Assembly: GCA_039566865.1 (NCBI GenBank)
Contig: CM076957.1
Span: forward strand, 13,401,896-13,465,895
Source: Aurelia coerulea
Lineage: Eukaryota > Cnidaria > Scyphozoa > Semaeostomeae > Ulmaridae
Direction: 5' to 3'
Length of the DNA: 64,000 nt
The notes under the pieces were generated by a model that saw only the letters and a list, made by a program, of their open reading frames with translations, was not told the origin of the DNA and did no database searches. The translations under genes and the position numbers were made by a program. Numbering within the stretch: position 1 is the first letter of the stretch; each line of letters starts with the position of its first letter. Of this stretch, positions 1 to 9,577 are shown in pieces.

Positions 1-258
1 TTTTCACCAATTTTTTCTAGAACAGGGTATCAAAAATGAGGCAATTTTTCTAGAGCAGGTTGTCAAAACATGTCAAAGGGGAATATTCTGCTAGATCGGG
101 TCGTTTTTCGGTCAAATTTCATGTTTTGAGTATACTTTTCATCAATTTTTTCTGGAACAGGTTATCATTTTGAGTGAAAAATTCTGGAGCAGGGTAAAAA
201 ATCTTTTTTTCGTGGGCACACACCCGTACAAATTTAAGTCAAGTACCCCCCCCCCCCC
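1..258. repeat. Degenerate minisatellite-like repeat ending in a C13 tract
   Basis: A motif close to TTTTTCTAGAACAGGGTATC recurs with mutations at roughly 10, 45, 85, 145 and 175. The stretch ends in AAGTA followed by 13 C (246-258). The segment at 32870-33195 has the same build (repeated TTTAGGGTATC-like motifs, a polyC end), so this looks like one end of a dispersed repeat cut by the window edge. No coding potential. Confidence 0.5.
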
Positions 259-362
259 GCTGGCATTAAATCTATTTTGAGCGTCTACTTGTTGTTGATT
301 TGCCAAATTTGACCGGGGCTGGAGTTTGTCTCCAAATAAATTTCAATTATATAAATTCGCGC

Positions 363-1151
363 ATGGAAAACCAATGTGTTTTTTCAGGAGTAATTTCGCG
401 TTATCACGCACCTGACATGACATTTATGTTGAGCCTGAGTCCCTTAGACTTACTGTTAATTGCAACGCTGCTCACCGGTAATTGCAACGCTGCTCAAAAT
501 GCAATCACTCGAGTTCCTCAGTCAGCTTCTTCAGCACCAAATGGCTCTGCCTCCTTGACTACTGATGCAAATGGTAATAAGGAAAACAATCCTGCAAATG
601 ATAACTCCGAAAATGAAAGCCAAGATCCTGGTGTTTGGAGAAAAAACACTGTCCTCGTTGTAGGTGACAGTATGGTTTCCAATATTAATGAAAAAACACT
701 GAGCAGGAAATATCATATGAAAGTGCGAAGTTTCCCTGGGGCAAATACCCGTGATCTCCAAGACTACGTAAAACCGCTCGTAAGAAAAAAGCCTGACAAA
801 ATCATCATCGTGATCGGCACAAATGATATAGAACGAAAGCCAGTTAATGAAATCTTACGGAGCATGAAATTGGTAATGGATATGATTCTGGAAAAACTAC
901 CAGATTGCCACATTGTCATCTCAGAGATAATCCGACGTGCCGACAGTAGGCTGAACGTTGCTGAATTGGCGAAACTAAATGGTAAGATCAATACATTTAA
1001 CCAAAGTTTGAAGAAAATGAATGTTGACATTCTTCGGCAACAAAATATCATTCAAGAACATTTAGGTAAAGATGGACTTCATCTTAATTTTAACGGCAAT
1101 AAGCAGCTAGCATGTAACATTATAGAGAAACTAAGATTATTCAAGTATTGA
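363..1151 (+). CDS. LINE ORF1, SGNH/GDSL-hydrolase-like protein
   Basis: The open frame begins at 300 with TTG; the first in-frame ATG is 363, giving about 262 residues. Three SGNH blocks are visible: GDS (codons at 663-671, nucleophile Ser), GTND (816-827) and a C-terminal DGLH (1071-1082) supplying Asp and His. The core is preceded by a hydrophobic stretch (MLSLSPLDLLLIATLL) and a Ser/Asn-rich linker. Esterase-type ORF1 proteins are known in CR1-like LINEs, where they are thought to act in the retrotransposition particle rather than in host metabolism. The ATG at 417 is an alternative start. ORF2 opens about 115 bp downstream in another frame, so the transcript is probably bicistronic. Confidence 0.8.
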   Translation: MENQCVFSGVISRYHAPDMTFMLSLSPLDLLLIATLLTGNCNAAQNAITRVPQSASSAPNGSASLTTDANGNKENNPANDNSENESQDPGVWRKNTVLVVGDSMVSNINEKTLSRKYHMKVRSFPGANTRDLQDYVKPLVRKKPDKIIIVIGTNDIERKPVNEILRSMKLVMDMILEKLPDCHIVISEIIRRADSRLNVAELAKLNGKINTFNQSLKKMNVDILRQQNIIQEHLGKDGLHLNFNGNKQLACNIIEKLRLFKY

Positions 1152-1265
1152 CAAAAACAAGAAGATGACCCACGGGGCTCTTCGCCAAATGATATTGCTC
1201 ATAAAAGTCCTACTGATACTAGTAAAATCCCTGTTGGAGTGCAACGTCTTGGTCACCGCAAGGGA

Positions 1266-4127
1266 ATGGTGATTGCTTCTTTAAATGTTAATAGTTTACA
1301 ATTACATCTAGATGAAATAAAATGCTTAGTTCATGAAAAAGGAATCCACATCCTGGCAGTGAATGAAACTAAGCTTGATAGTGAAATCACCGATAACTTG
1401 CTCGAGATTGAGGGTTACACTCTACACAGGGAGGACAGAAACAGGAATGGGGGTGGAGTTGCTGTGTATGTGCGCAATTCTTTAAAACACAATAGACGAA
1501 CGGACATACCTGAAAAGTCTCTCGAATTGGTTTGCATAGAAATTGAACCTGTAAGAGCCAGGAATTTTCTAATATTCGCCTGGTACCGACCTCCATCTGC
1601 CCCTGTTGAGTCCTTCAAAAAACTGGAAGGAAATTTAGAATTTTTCGATAGAGAAAACAAAGAAATGATTATCCTGGGTGATACCAACTGTGACTTCTCG
1701 TTAAAGGTAGCTGATGAGTACAGTAGCTCACTCAATAATACTGCACACTTAGTTGAGATCTATGATTTGTTTGGCCTAACGCAAATGATAGGTGAGCCTA
1801 CAAGAGTGACGTTAACTACATCAACGCTTATTGACCACATAGCCACAAACAAGCCTGAAAACGTGGTTGCATCTGGCGTCTTTAATATTACTTTAAGCGA
1901 TCACTATCTTGTTTATGTAACTAGGAAATTTATGGGCTCCACAAAACGACAACGTAAAACTATATCCACTAGAAAGTTGAAGAATTTCAACAGTGACAAT
2001 TTTTTGTCGGATCTAGGTCAGATTGACTGGGACAATATCGTCAGTTCAAGTAAAGATATTAATGAGGCAGTCAACAAGTGGTCATATCTACTCTCTTTGG
2101 TTATTGAAAAACACGCCCCACTAACAGAATTTAAAGTTTCTGATAAGTACTCCCCATGGTTGACTAAGGAATTTAAAGCCCTTGCTTGTACAAGGGATAA
2201 ACTTAAGAGCCTGGCCATCAAGAATAATTCTTCAATTTTAATGGCCTCATACCGACACGTTCGTAACCGAGTCAATAATCTAAACAAAAGTTTGAAACGG
2301 GAATACTTCTCCAAAAAGATCGCCCTTGAAAAAGGAAATCTTAAAGAAACTTGGAAAACGCTCAATCTCTTACTAAATAAAAGATCGAAGACAACCAACG
2401 TTGGATCTCTTAATGTTGATGGAGAGGTATTTAGTGAGAATTCAGGTATCGCCAGGTCTATGAACGAGTTTTTCTGTAGTGTGGGAAGTAATCTTAGTGT
2501 TAAGATACCACAGCAACCCAACCCCCTTTTGTGTGGAGAGTACAAAATAAATGAATCCACTGAGCAACCGACTGAATTTAAATTTCATCATGTAGATATA
2601 ACTACTATTAATAGAGCTCTGGGAAAAATGAAAAAATCACTTGGGTTTGGATCAGATGGCATTGCGAGTAACTTCCTTAAAATTGCATTCCCCGTGATTT
2701 GTAATTCCATCTGTGATATTTTTAACTTTTCCATATTTTCGGGGTCTTTTCCAGAAAGTTGGAAAATAGCCCGTGTGGCCCCTATTTTCAAAGGAGGCAA
2801 GCCTGATGACCGTTCAAATTACAGGCCTATTTCTGTTCTACCGGTCGTTTCAAGACTCTTCGAAAAGGTTATATATGATCAGTTATACCAGTACCTAGAT
2901 AAGCACAAGTATCTAGCGTCTCACCAGTCAGGATTTCGTTCTCTGCATTCGGTTGTGACATGTCTGCTAAAAGGAACTAGTGATTGGTACATTGACATAG
3001 ACAGTGGGAAGTATACTGCGATGATTTTTATAGATCTCAAGAAAGCATTCGACACGGTTGACCATCAAATACTCTTAGATAAAATGCAATTTTATGGAAT
3101 TACTGGACTTGCGCACAAATGGTTCAGTTCTTATCTTGATAATCGGAAGCAGTACTGCAGAGTCAATGGCACAACTTCTAGCATTGAAAATATTGATATT
3201 GGAGTGCCACAGGGATCGTGCCTAGGGCCTCTTCTTTTTCTACTATACATAAATGACTTGCCATTTGCTCTAAAGAAAGCAAAGGCAACCATGTATGCCG
3301 ACGACACAGCAATTTCGTATTCTTCTGATAAAAGTGAGGAACTGGACCTAGTAATCAACGAGGAGCTGTCGTACATTGAAAGGTGGCTACAAGGCAATAA
3401 GCTTTCCCTTAATGTTGTTAAAACCCAGGCTATGATAATTGGTTCAAAGCCAAAAATTAAAAAACTAAAAAACAATCTTAGCACACTTCCTTCTTTCAAA
3501 GTAGGGGGCGAGGAAATCAACCTGGTAAACGAAACAAAATACCTCGGGGTCATGATTGATAATTGCCTTACCTGGGAAAGTCATATAAGCGCGGTTCAAA
3601 AGAAGATCTCCAGAGCTATTGGCCTATTGAAGTATGCAAAAAATTTTGTTCAAACTGACACTTTGATAAATTTATATAGAAGCATCACGGAGCCACATTT
3701 CAGCTACTGTTGTTCTGTCTGGGGCTCTTGTGGTGCTTCAAAGCAAGACGTGCTTCAAAAATTACAGAATAAAGCAGCCAGAATAGTAACAAATAGCCCT
3801 TTCGATGCATCTGCAGCTCCTTTGCTCCAGAGACTTGGTTGGCCATCTGTACAAAAGCTGATAAATAAAGAAACAGGTTCTATGGTTTACAAATCTCTTA
3901 ACTCTCTTGCACCTCAATATCTTAGCGATCTCTTCGTGAGATCGTCCGAGGTACATCCAAGAGAGTTAAGAAACTCTAAAACAAACCTTGCAATACCCAT
4001 GTTGAGAACTGGCAATGGCCAAAAATCCTTTGCTTATCGTGGGGCCAGTCTCTGGAACAGTCTTGATTTGGATACAAAGATGGCTCCCTCAATCAATGCC
4101 TTCAAGTCCAAAATCAATGAAAAATAA
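1266..4127 (+). CDS. LINE ORF2: APE endonuclease and reverse transcriptase
   Basis: The open frame starts at GTG 1239; the first ATG is 1266, giving about 953 residues. The N-terminus is an APE-type endonuclease: NET (1362-1370) for metal binding, a GDTNCD block near 1677 (GDFN in relatives) and SDH near 1896. The RT core follows, with FIDLKKAFDTVDH near 3030, GVPQGSCLGPLLF near 3200 and the catalytic YADD at 3294-3305, then WLQGNKLSLNV and the thumb. The C-terminus carries the family-typical RNAARI and GASLWNSL blocks. It nicks the target and reverse-transcribes its own RNA there. No lesions are seen. It has no RNase H and no 2A motif. Confidence 0.93.
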   Translation: MVIASLNVNSLQLHLDEIKCLVHEKGIHILAVNETKLDSEITDNLLEIEGYTLHREDRNRNGGGVAVYVRNSLKHNRRTDIPEKSLELVCIEIEPVRARNFLIFAWYRPPSAPVESFKKLEGNLEFFDRENKEMIILGDTNCDFSLKVADEYSSSLNNTAHLVEIYDLFGLTQMIGEPTRVTLTTSTLIDHIATNKPENVVASGVFNITLSDHYLVYVTRKFMGSTKRQRKTISTRKLKNFNSDNFLSDLGQIDWDNIVSSSKDINEAVNKWSYLLSLVIEKHAPLTEFKVSDKYSPWLTKEFKALACTRDKLKSLAIKNNSSILMASYRHVRNRVNNLNKSLKREYFSKKIALEKGNLKETWKTLNLLLNKRSKTTNVGSLNVDGEVFSENSGIARSMNEFFCSVGSNLSVKIPQQPNPLLCGEYKINESTEQPTEFKFHHVDITTINRALGKMKKSLGFGSDGIASNFLKIAFPVICNSICDIFNFSIFSGSFPESWKIARVAPIFKGGKPDDRSNYRPISVLPVVSRLFEKVIYDQLYQYLDKHKYLASHQSGFRSLHSVVTCLLKGTSDWYIDIDSGKYTAMIFIDLKKAFDTVDHQILLDKMQFYGITGLAHKWFSSYLDNRKQYCRVNGTTSSIENIDIGVPQGSCLGPLLFLLYINDLPFALKKAKATMYADDTAISYSSDKSEELDLVINEELSYIERWLQGNKLSLNVVKTQAMIIGSKPKIKKLKNNLSTLPSFKVGGEEINLVNETKYLGVMIDNCLTWESHISAVQKKISRAIGLLKYAKNFVQTDTLINLYRSITEPHFSYCCSVWGSCGASKQDVLQKLQNKAARIVTNSPFDASAAPLLQRLGWPSVQKLINKETGSMVYKSLNSLAPQYLSDLFVRSSEVHPRELRNSKTNLAIPMLRTGNGQKSFAYRGASLWNSLDLDTKMAPSINAFKSKINEK

Positions 4128-4247
4128 ACCTTTTATATATGGAGGTGTATCGCTGTAAATTAATATATCTTTAATTTTGACGTATTCCGCTCTTTTTATT
4201 GTAAATTTTGTAGTATATAATTCTTTAATTTTGTAAGTAATTTTTTG

Positions 4248-4322
4248 CAGGGCCAATTGTAAAACAGTATTTATACTGAATTTGTACCCTGGGTAAACAA
4301 TTTTAAAATGAAATGAAATGAA
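4248..4322 (+). other. LINE family A 3' hairpin and microsatellite tail
   Basis: CAGGG (4248-4252) pairs with CCCTG (4287-4291). Inside lies a second stem, CAGTAT-TT-ATACTG (4265-4278). The tail ATGAAATGAAATGAAAATG follows. Related copies keep the two-stem layout with different bases (17598-17640, 31124-31166, 60223-60265, 61439-61482, 61781-61824). In L2/CR1-type LINEs such a hairpin is the RT recognition site. Confidence 0.75.
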
Positions 4323-4490
4323 AATGTTGATTTGTCAGATTTGACCAAGGCTGGAATTTGACTGAAAGTAAATTTCAATTATATAAATTCGCGCATGGAA
4401 AATTCAGTGAGTTTTCCAGGAGTAATTTTGCGTTATCGCACACCTGCTGCCATGACATCTATTTTGAGTCAGATTTCAGTTCCTTAGAGT
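4323..4490 (+). repeat. Second copy of the LINE 5' segment, head-to-tail
   Basis: This stretch aligns with 293-460: both contain TGTTGATTTG, an identical TTTCAATTATATAAATTCGC block and a ...GAGTAATTT(C/T)GCGTTATC block. It starts directly after the 3' tail of the full-length LINE. It may be the 5' stub of a second, tandem LINE copy, or an older repeat into which the LINE inserted. Similarity fades after about 4490. Confidence 0.7.
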
Positions 4491-4874
4491 TTAGCACCGT
4501 TGTTTCTAACCCTACGCGACGCGCATGAAATTCACCTGTTACAGGAAAAAGAAAGCTAGAATTTAGAGCAAATAAAACATCCACTATTGTTTCAGAAATC
4601 AGAACCCAAGTGTATTCAACAAAAGAAAACATCCCATTTTTTGCCAAACAATCAAATCAGGTTGGAAATATGTGGCATGAAAGCCAGTGTCCCCTCGAGA
4701 AATTGTATTCTTGTACTTTCATGTCATTTTGCTGTAGTTTCACTTTTACATTTAATTTGTTTCGTTGTGTTTGTCCATTTGTTCTTGTACGGATGCTTTG
4801 TTTCCATGGATTGCTGTTTATTGAAATTCTGAGTGGCCAGGGAGATAGATACACTTAATGCCAGTAGATGTTGA
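4491..4874. other. Unassigned intergenic stretch
   Basis: Short overlapping ORFs only, none with a recognisable motif. No TIRs, tandem repeats or splice-flanked exon were seen. Confidence 0.4.
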
Positions 4875-5017
4875 GCAGTAGTGGCGTGCAGGAATAGCTT
4901 CCCGTGAGAATCATGTGAACAAACGAGTGACAAAAACTAAATCACTAGGGGTTATTGTGGACGAGAATCTAAGTTGGAAGGAACACTTCAAATCCTTGAA
5001 AGGTAAAGTAGCAAGAG
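4875..5017 (+). pseudogene. LINE RT fragment, left half (split by palindromic element)
   Basis: Translation gives NKRVTKTKSLGVIVDENLSWKEHF and KGKVAR, the RT C-terminal block SLGV-D--LSWKEH. The frame continues exactly at 6693 when the insertion 5018-6684 and one 8-bp target duplication are removed, reading KVARGLSALKKL. An in-frame TAG lies just upstream near 4880, so the fragment is 5'-truncated. Confidence 0.8.
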
Positions 5018-6684
5018 CATATGAGTCAAATCTTTCAATAGGGCACAGGGAAACCCGCAAATCTTCCAATTTCACGCTTTTAAGCCAATGATATCGTCGT
5101 ATTCCGATCACATGACTGAATATAAGGCTTTCGAGATAAATTTTCGAGTACCTTCACGAAAATATAAATGGATATTCGAGTAATAAAGATACAGAGCTGG
5201 TTTTACCACGAATCGATTCGAGAGGCCTCACTCCAAAGTTGTTTTTCTGCATTTGGTTAAAATCTTGTCAGGGATCGGCGTTACATAGAACTTCATTCCT
5301 TCGAAAATTGGCCTATGTTCAAGAATTCTTCAGGAACGCTACAAATAAGATATAGCTTTCAAAATTTCACATGTTACATGAATTATGTCCAGGAATAACA
5401 TGAAAGTATTTGTTTGTGTGATTTTCGAAAATCCTAGACGAATTAAAGCTATTTGCTGCGAAGAAAGCTAATTGGCCTACCTTCACCCGCAGCAAAATCC
5501 AGTAATCGGCATTAAATCACTCTTTTTCGCAATAATAACCAGCGGATACATTATCGAATAACTTCACCACAAATCCAATTTCTTTCCACCATTTTATCAT
5601 CGATAATTTCGATAAAATGTGACAAGACTTCACAGCCTCTGCAGCAAACCGTCCAACTACCGTCGATTCAAAGTTTTCCCGTTGCAAACACCAGGAAAGC
5701 TTGCATAAAACAAAAGGTTGTGCAAGGCTCAGGTCTCCCATATGACACAGCAAATAGTTACCTTTGATAATAGATTGTACACCTTTGAGAATAGATTGCA
5801 GGGGAAATTTCTTTACACAAATTATGTACTTTTCCGAGAATTTGCAATCTTTGAGAAAAGTTTTAATTTCTCTTTATTTTGCAACGATAGAATGCCTCCA
5901 GGAGTGTGCAATCTATTCTCAAAGGTGTCATTTTGCTGTGTCATATGGGAGACCTAAGTCTTGCAAAGCCTTTTGTTTTATGCAAGTCTTGCAAGACTTC
6001 CAACGTGTTTGCAACAAGAACACTTTGAATCGACGGTAGTTGGACGGTTTACTGCAGGGGCTGTGAAGTCTTGTCACATTTTATCGAAATTATCGATGAT
6101 GAAATGGTGGAAAGAAATTAGATTTGTGGTGAAGTTATTCGTTAATGTATCCGCTGGTTATTATTGCGAGAAAGAGTGATTCAATGCCGATTACTGGGAT
6201 TTTGCTGCGGGTGAAGGTAGACCCATTAGCTCCCTTCGCAGCAAATAGCTTTAATTCGTCTAGGATTTTCGAAAATCACACAAACATATATTTTCATGTT
6301 ATTCCTAGACATAATTCACGTAACATGTGAAATTTTGAAAGCTATATCTTATTTGTAACGTTCCTAAAGAATTCTTGAACATAGGCAAATTTTCGAAGGA
6401 ATGAAATTCGATGTAACGCCGATCCCTGACGAGATTTTAACCAAATGCAGAAAAACAACTTTGGAGTGAGGCCTCTCGAATCGATTCGTGGTAAAACCAG
6501 CTCTGTATCTTTATTACTCGAATATCCATTTATATTTTCGTGAAGGTACTCGAAAATTTATCTCGAAAGCCTTATATTCAGTCATGTGATCGGTATACGA
6601 CGATATCATTGGCTTAAAAGCGTGAAATTGGAAGATTTGCGGGTTTCCCTGTGCCCTATTGAAAGATTTGACTCATATGCTAGA
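5018..6684. mobile_element. 1.67-kb palindromic foldback element, copy 1
   Basis: The left arm (5018 to about 5800) is nearly the reverse complement of the right arm (about 5905 to 6684), with a central loop of about 100 bp. It is flanked by an 8-bp direct repeat AGCAAGAG (5010-5017 and 6685-6692). Removing it restores the RT frame of the host LINE. Ends resemble CATATGAGTCAAATC. No credible transposase is encoded: ORFs in one arm mirror those in the other. A second copy is at 44132-45795. The 8-bp duplication points to the hAT superfamily (inference). Confidence 0.9.
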
Positions 6685-6692
6685 AGCAAGAG

Positions 6693-7376
6693 GTTTGTCT
6701 GCACTGAAAAAACTTAAAAACGTTCTTCCGCAATCTAAGCTATGTGAGGTTTACCATGCGCTGGTTGAAAGTCACCTCCGATATGGGAATGTTATCTGGG
6801 GTAGCCTGCCCAACACGAAGCTGCAAACGCTTCAGCGTCTACAGAACAGGGCCTTCTCAATTATTCAAAATACTAGAATAAAGGACCCCTGGATCAATAA
6901 TGGGCTGAACGTTGATCAAATCATCTATTTTGACAGATCTATCATGACACACAAACTAGTCAACAAGCAGTGCCCTGAGAGCCTCTGGAACAAGTACAGT
7001 CAGAGGAATGAAATTTCTAGGTATAACACAAGAAACAATAGAAATCTCGACATCCCAAAGTTTAAACTTGAGTGTACAAAAAAAAGTTTCCACCTTTCCG
7101 GGCTTAAAGCTTGGAATGAAATACCAATCGAAATAAGGGAAGTCCCCTCGCTCTATCAGTTTAAAAGAAAATTGAAAACGCATTTAAAGAGCTCAGTAAA
7201 CCCTAACTAAAACACGACTCCCAGGAAGATCAGATCTCAGCCTGGATCCAATCCTAACTAATACCAAATTTTAAATTTTGTTTTTCATTTTTCATTTAAA
7301 ACAAACTTGTAACTTTTGTAGTTTAATTTTGTACTGATGGGATATCGTGTAAAAATATAAATTAATAAAAAAAAAA
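6693..7376 (+). pseudogene. LINE C-terminal fragment, right half, with 3' UTR and A-tail
   Basis: The frame runs to a stop at 7208-7210 with typical LINE thumb and tail blocks: LVESHLRYGNVIWGS, LQTLQRLQNRA and FHLSGLKAWNEIP. A short 3' UTR ends in A10 near 7376. It is the continuation of 4875-5017. Endonuclease and most of RT are missing through 5' truncation. Confidence 0.85.
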
Positions 7377-8445
7377 TGTCCTGCGCAAAATAGAGAAAGT
7401 TTTCCCAATTGGTTGCGTCATCTCAGATTGTATCCACTCTATTGCTTATTTGTACCTATTCCTATGGGCATCAGTTTGCACAATTCCTATTTCTATTCTC
7501 GTCGCCGGCTTCTTTTATTATTCATTTATTTCTGTCAATGAGAAGGTGCTAGATATGCAAGATCCAGTTTGCATCTACATGTCCGTCACACCTCTTGTGA
7601 TTATTCGCGTCTTCCGTTTTGTTTCTGTCACTAAATCATGCGTGGTAAATTTTGTTGTAAATTTCGTTGTTTATCGGAAACAAATTGTTAGATATTTCCA
7701 ACTTAGTCTATTTACAATGCAAACCTACGTGCTCCTGGGCTATTTTCAATTGGAAAATAAACTGTTGCTTTGCGGGGATATTGAAACAAATCCTGGACCC
7801 GATCATAATAAGATTTTCAAATTCCTGCACTGGAATCTGAACAGTATTTGCACGAGAGATAAATCAAAGATCTCTTTGCTTGAAGCTTACAATTCAGTTC
7901 ATCACTTTGATATCATAGCCCTCTCAGAGGCCATGTTGAATAGCACAATTACCAATGAGGAAATTAGTATTGAAGGATATAGTAAAGAAATATACCGCAA
8001 TGACCATCCAAGCAACACCAAAATTGGGGGTGTCTGTATATATTTTCGTGACGGGTTGCCAATTAAACGCAGAAAAGAATTTGAGTTGTTGCAAGAAATT
8101 ATCGTAACTGAAGTTAAACTTGGTGGCAAGAAGATATTCTTTGTAATTGTGTATCGTAGCCCTAGCCAAGACAGTGAGACATTTGCATTGTTTATAGATA
8201 AGTTACAGTCTGTTGTCAATAAACTAAAGACAGAAAAACCGCATGCCTTGATATTAACTGGAGATTTTAATTGTAGATCGTCCCAATGGTGGCATGGGGA
8301 CACTGAACAACCTGAGGGGAGTGACTTAGATGAACTCATTGAAACTAATAATCTATATCAGTTGATTGATGAACCCACGAATATAAGAGGAGACAGTATG
8401 TCCTGTATTGACCTTATAATAACAGACCAACCTGCTTTTTTGTAG
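7377..8445 (+). mobile_element. 5' portion of a 2A-bearing LINE, cut at 8445
   Basis: Holds a 5' region, a hydrophobic N-terminus, a 2A-like motif and most of the endonuclease domain, then stops abruptly where foldback-related DNA starts. It follows immediately on the A-tail of the preceding LINE fragment. Confidence 0.75.
7450..8445 (+). CDS. Partial LINE ORF: hydrophobic leader, 2A-like motif, APE endonuclease
   Basis: The frame opens with TTG at 7450; the first ATG is 7555. About 115 hydrophobic residues end in the 2A-like motif GDIETNPGP (7774-7800), matching the D(V/I)ExNPGP consensus that makes ribosomes skip the Gly-Pro bond. This predicts a separate leader peptide and an enzyme starting at Pro. 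Endonuclease blocks follow: LHWNLNSI, IIALSEA, FVIVYRSPSQD, ILTGDFNCRSSQW and SCIDLI. The frame closes at 8445 in non-LINE sequence, so RT is lost. The same leader/2A/endonuclease layout is seen on the minus strand at 56940-58063. 2A in APE-type LINEs is known from several invertebrates. Confidence 0.85.
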   Translation: MYLFLWASVCTIPISILVAGFFYYSFISVNEKVLDMQDPVCIYMSVTPLVIIRVFRFVSVTKSCVVNFVVNFVVYRKQIVRYFQLSLFTMQTYVLLGYFQLENKLLLCGDIETNPGPDHNKIFKFLHWNLNSICTRDKSKISLLEAYNSVHHFDIIALSEAMLNSTITNEEISIEGYSKEIYRNDHPSNTKIGGVCIYFRDGLPIKRRKEFELLQEIIVTEVKLGGKKIFFVIVYRSPSQDSETFALFIDKLQSVVNKLKTEKPHALILTGDFNCRSSQWWHGDTEQPEGSDLDELIETNNLYQLIDEPTNIRGDSMSCIDLIITDQPAFL

Positions 8446-8857
8446 AGACTGGTGGGTCATTCCAAATAAGAACAACAGATGCCTGTCAGGTGATGTTTGC
8501 AAAATTGCTTCTAATTTTTACCAAGGGACCCAAGCATTAGAAAACCTCAGAAAAATAATTTCAGCAAGATATCCCATTTGGTTCAGGTTTTATGATCAAT
8601 TGAATATTTAGCCAATTGATGCAAATGATTGTTTTTCATGAGGTGGCAAATTCAAGGTCAAATATATGGAAATCAAAAATTTCTTATCCTAACTCTTTCT
8701 GCACTTCGTTATAGCACACCGTGAATTCATTTGGAAAATTAATGTTTCAGGTAATTGAAGACCAACATATTAGTAGAATATTGCTTGAAAGTTTGAACTA
8801 AGTATAATTTTGACCCAAAAATGTGTCTGGGGAAGGGGTTTTGTTGTTGGTTTTCTA
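8446..8857. repeat. Foldback-related segment left of the second palindrome
   Basis: 8450-8575 is an inverted copy of the central loop of the neighbouring foldback (about 10035-10136); both contain CAAATAAGAACAACAGATGC in opposite orientation. 8580-8857 has no partner and no coding signal. It may be left over from a partial duplication or a rearranged element end. Confidence 0.6.
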
Positions 8858-9142
8858 ATCGATAAATGTCATGGCACATTTCAGCTTTATGGAAGAGAAT
8901 ATTGATCAACCCCCAATGCTATATTTCAAACGACCAAACGGTTTTCGCGAAATTTCTTAATCCAGGGGGTTGCCAAGTCTGTCCATTTTTGCCTAAAAGC
9001 CTATTTTTCCATATTTTCAAAGAGCATCTTGCAAAATCTTGCAACACTGAAGATAGCTATTCATATCACCCAAATGTGCACCTGCAGAAGTTCTGAAAAA
9101 GTGCAGAAACCAAGAAAATTTTGATCTGACATGAGAACAATA

Positions 9143-9577
9143 AATAATAATAATATAATAATAATAATAAAAGCACTTATATTGCGTCATATATCCGCAG
9201 GGCTCATAGGCGCATTACAATCAAAAACACTAAGACTAATTAAAATATGATTAAAAATACAAAAGTTTACAAAGTTTCATTAAAAATCCAAGTTAAACAA
9301 TTCATTCAATAAAATACTGTTCAAATAAATGGGTCTTCAAACGAGATTTAAAAGTTTCAACTGTGTTACAAGCTCTAACCGAATAGGGGAGTCTGTTCCA
9401 AAGGAAGGGGGCAACATTTACAAAAGCACGATCACCAGCCGTTGCTAATCTGGTCTTCCCTACTTCTAGTAGTAGTTCATCACATGCAGATCTAGTGCAA
9501 CGAGAAGCCTTACGCAATTTCAATAATTCTTTAAGATATTTTGGTGCTAGATCTTTTAAACATTTAAAGGTTAACAT
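9143..9577 (-). mobile_element. 5'-truncated LINE fragment nested in the foldback
   Basis: Inserted on the minus strand and flanked by AACAATA (9136-9142 and 9578-9584). The intact opposite arm near 10585 gives the empty site, with a single copy. The 3' end carries an AAT/ATT microsatellite tail (9143-9171). The 5' end is cut inside the ORF. Confidence 0.85.
9302..9577 (-). pseudogene. LINE ORF C-terminus (91 codons)
   Basis: Encodes KCLKDLAPKYLKELL and AFVNVAPFLWNRLP blocks typical of LINE RT C-termini and ends FKSRLKTHLFEQYFIE. It starts at the truncation point, so the Met is fortuitous. Not functional alone. Confidence 0.8.

Larger units (their letters stand above)
285..4322 (+). mobile_element. 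Apparently full-length LINE (family A, CR1/L2-like) with two intact ORFs
   Basis: The element has a short 5' region, ORF1 with an SGNH-hydrolase domain, ORF2 with APE endonuclease and RT, a 3' hairpin (4248-4291) and an ATGAA-type microsatellite tail (4306-4322). An esterase-like ORF1 plus a structured 3' end with a short repeat tail is known for CR1/L2-group LINEs; assignment here is by motif only. Neither ORF has an internal stop or frameshift, so it may be young. Fragments of the same family recur at 16230-17660, 30634-31190, 56781-60300, 61054-61511 and 61728-62150. The left boundary is uncertain because its first ~170 bp also occur after its 3' tail. Confidence 0.85.

Noticed and set aside
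300..362. Upstream extension of ORF1 to 300
   Set aside because: It starts at TTG; the first ATG is 363. The same applies to GTG at 1239 (ATG 1266) and TTG at 7450 (ATG 7555).
7774..7800. 2A motif as a sign of an integrated picorna-like virus
   Set aside because: It is fused to an APE endonuclease, as in known 2A-bearing LINEs; no viral protein is present.
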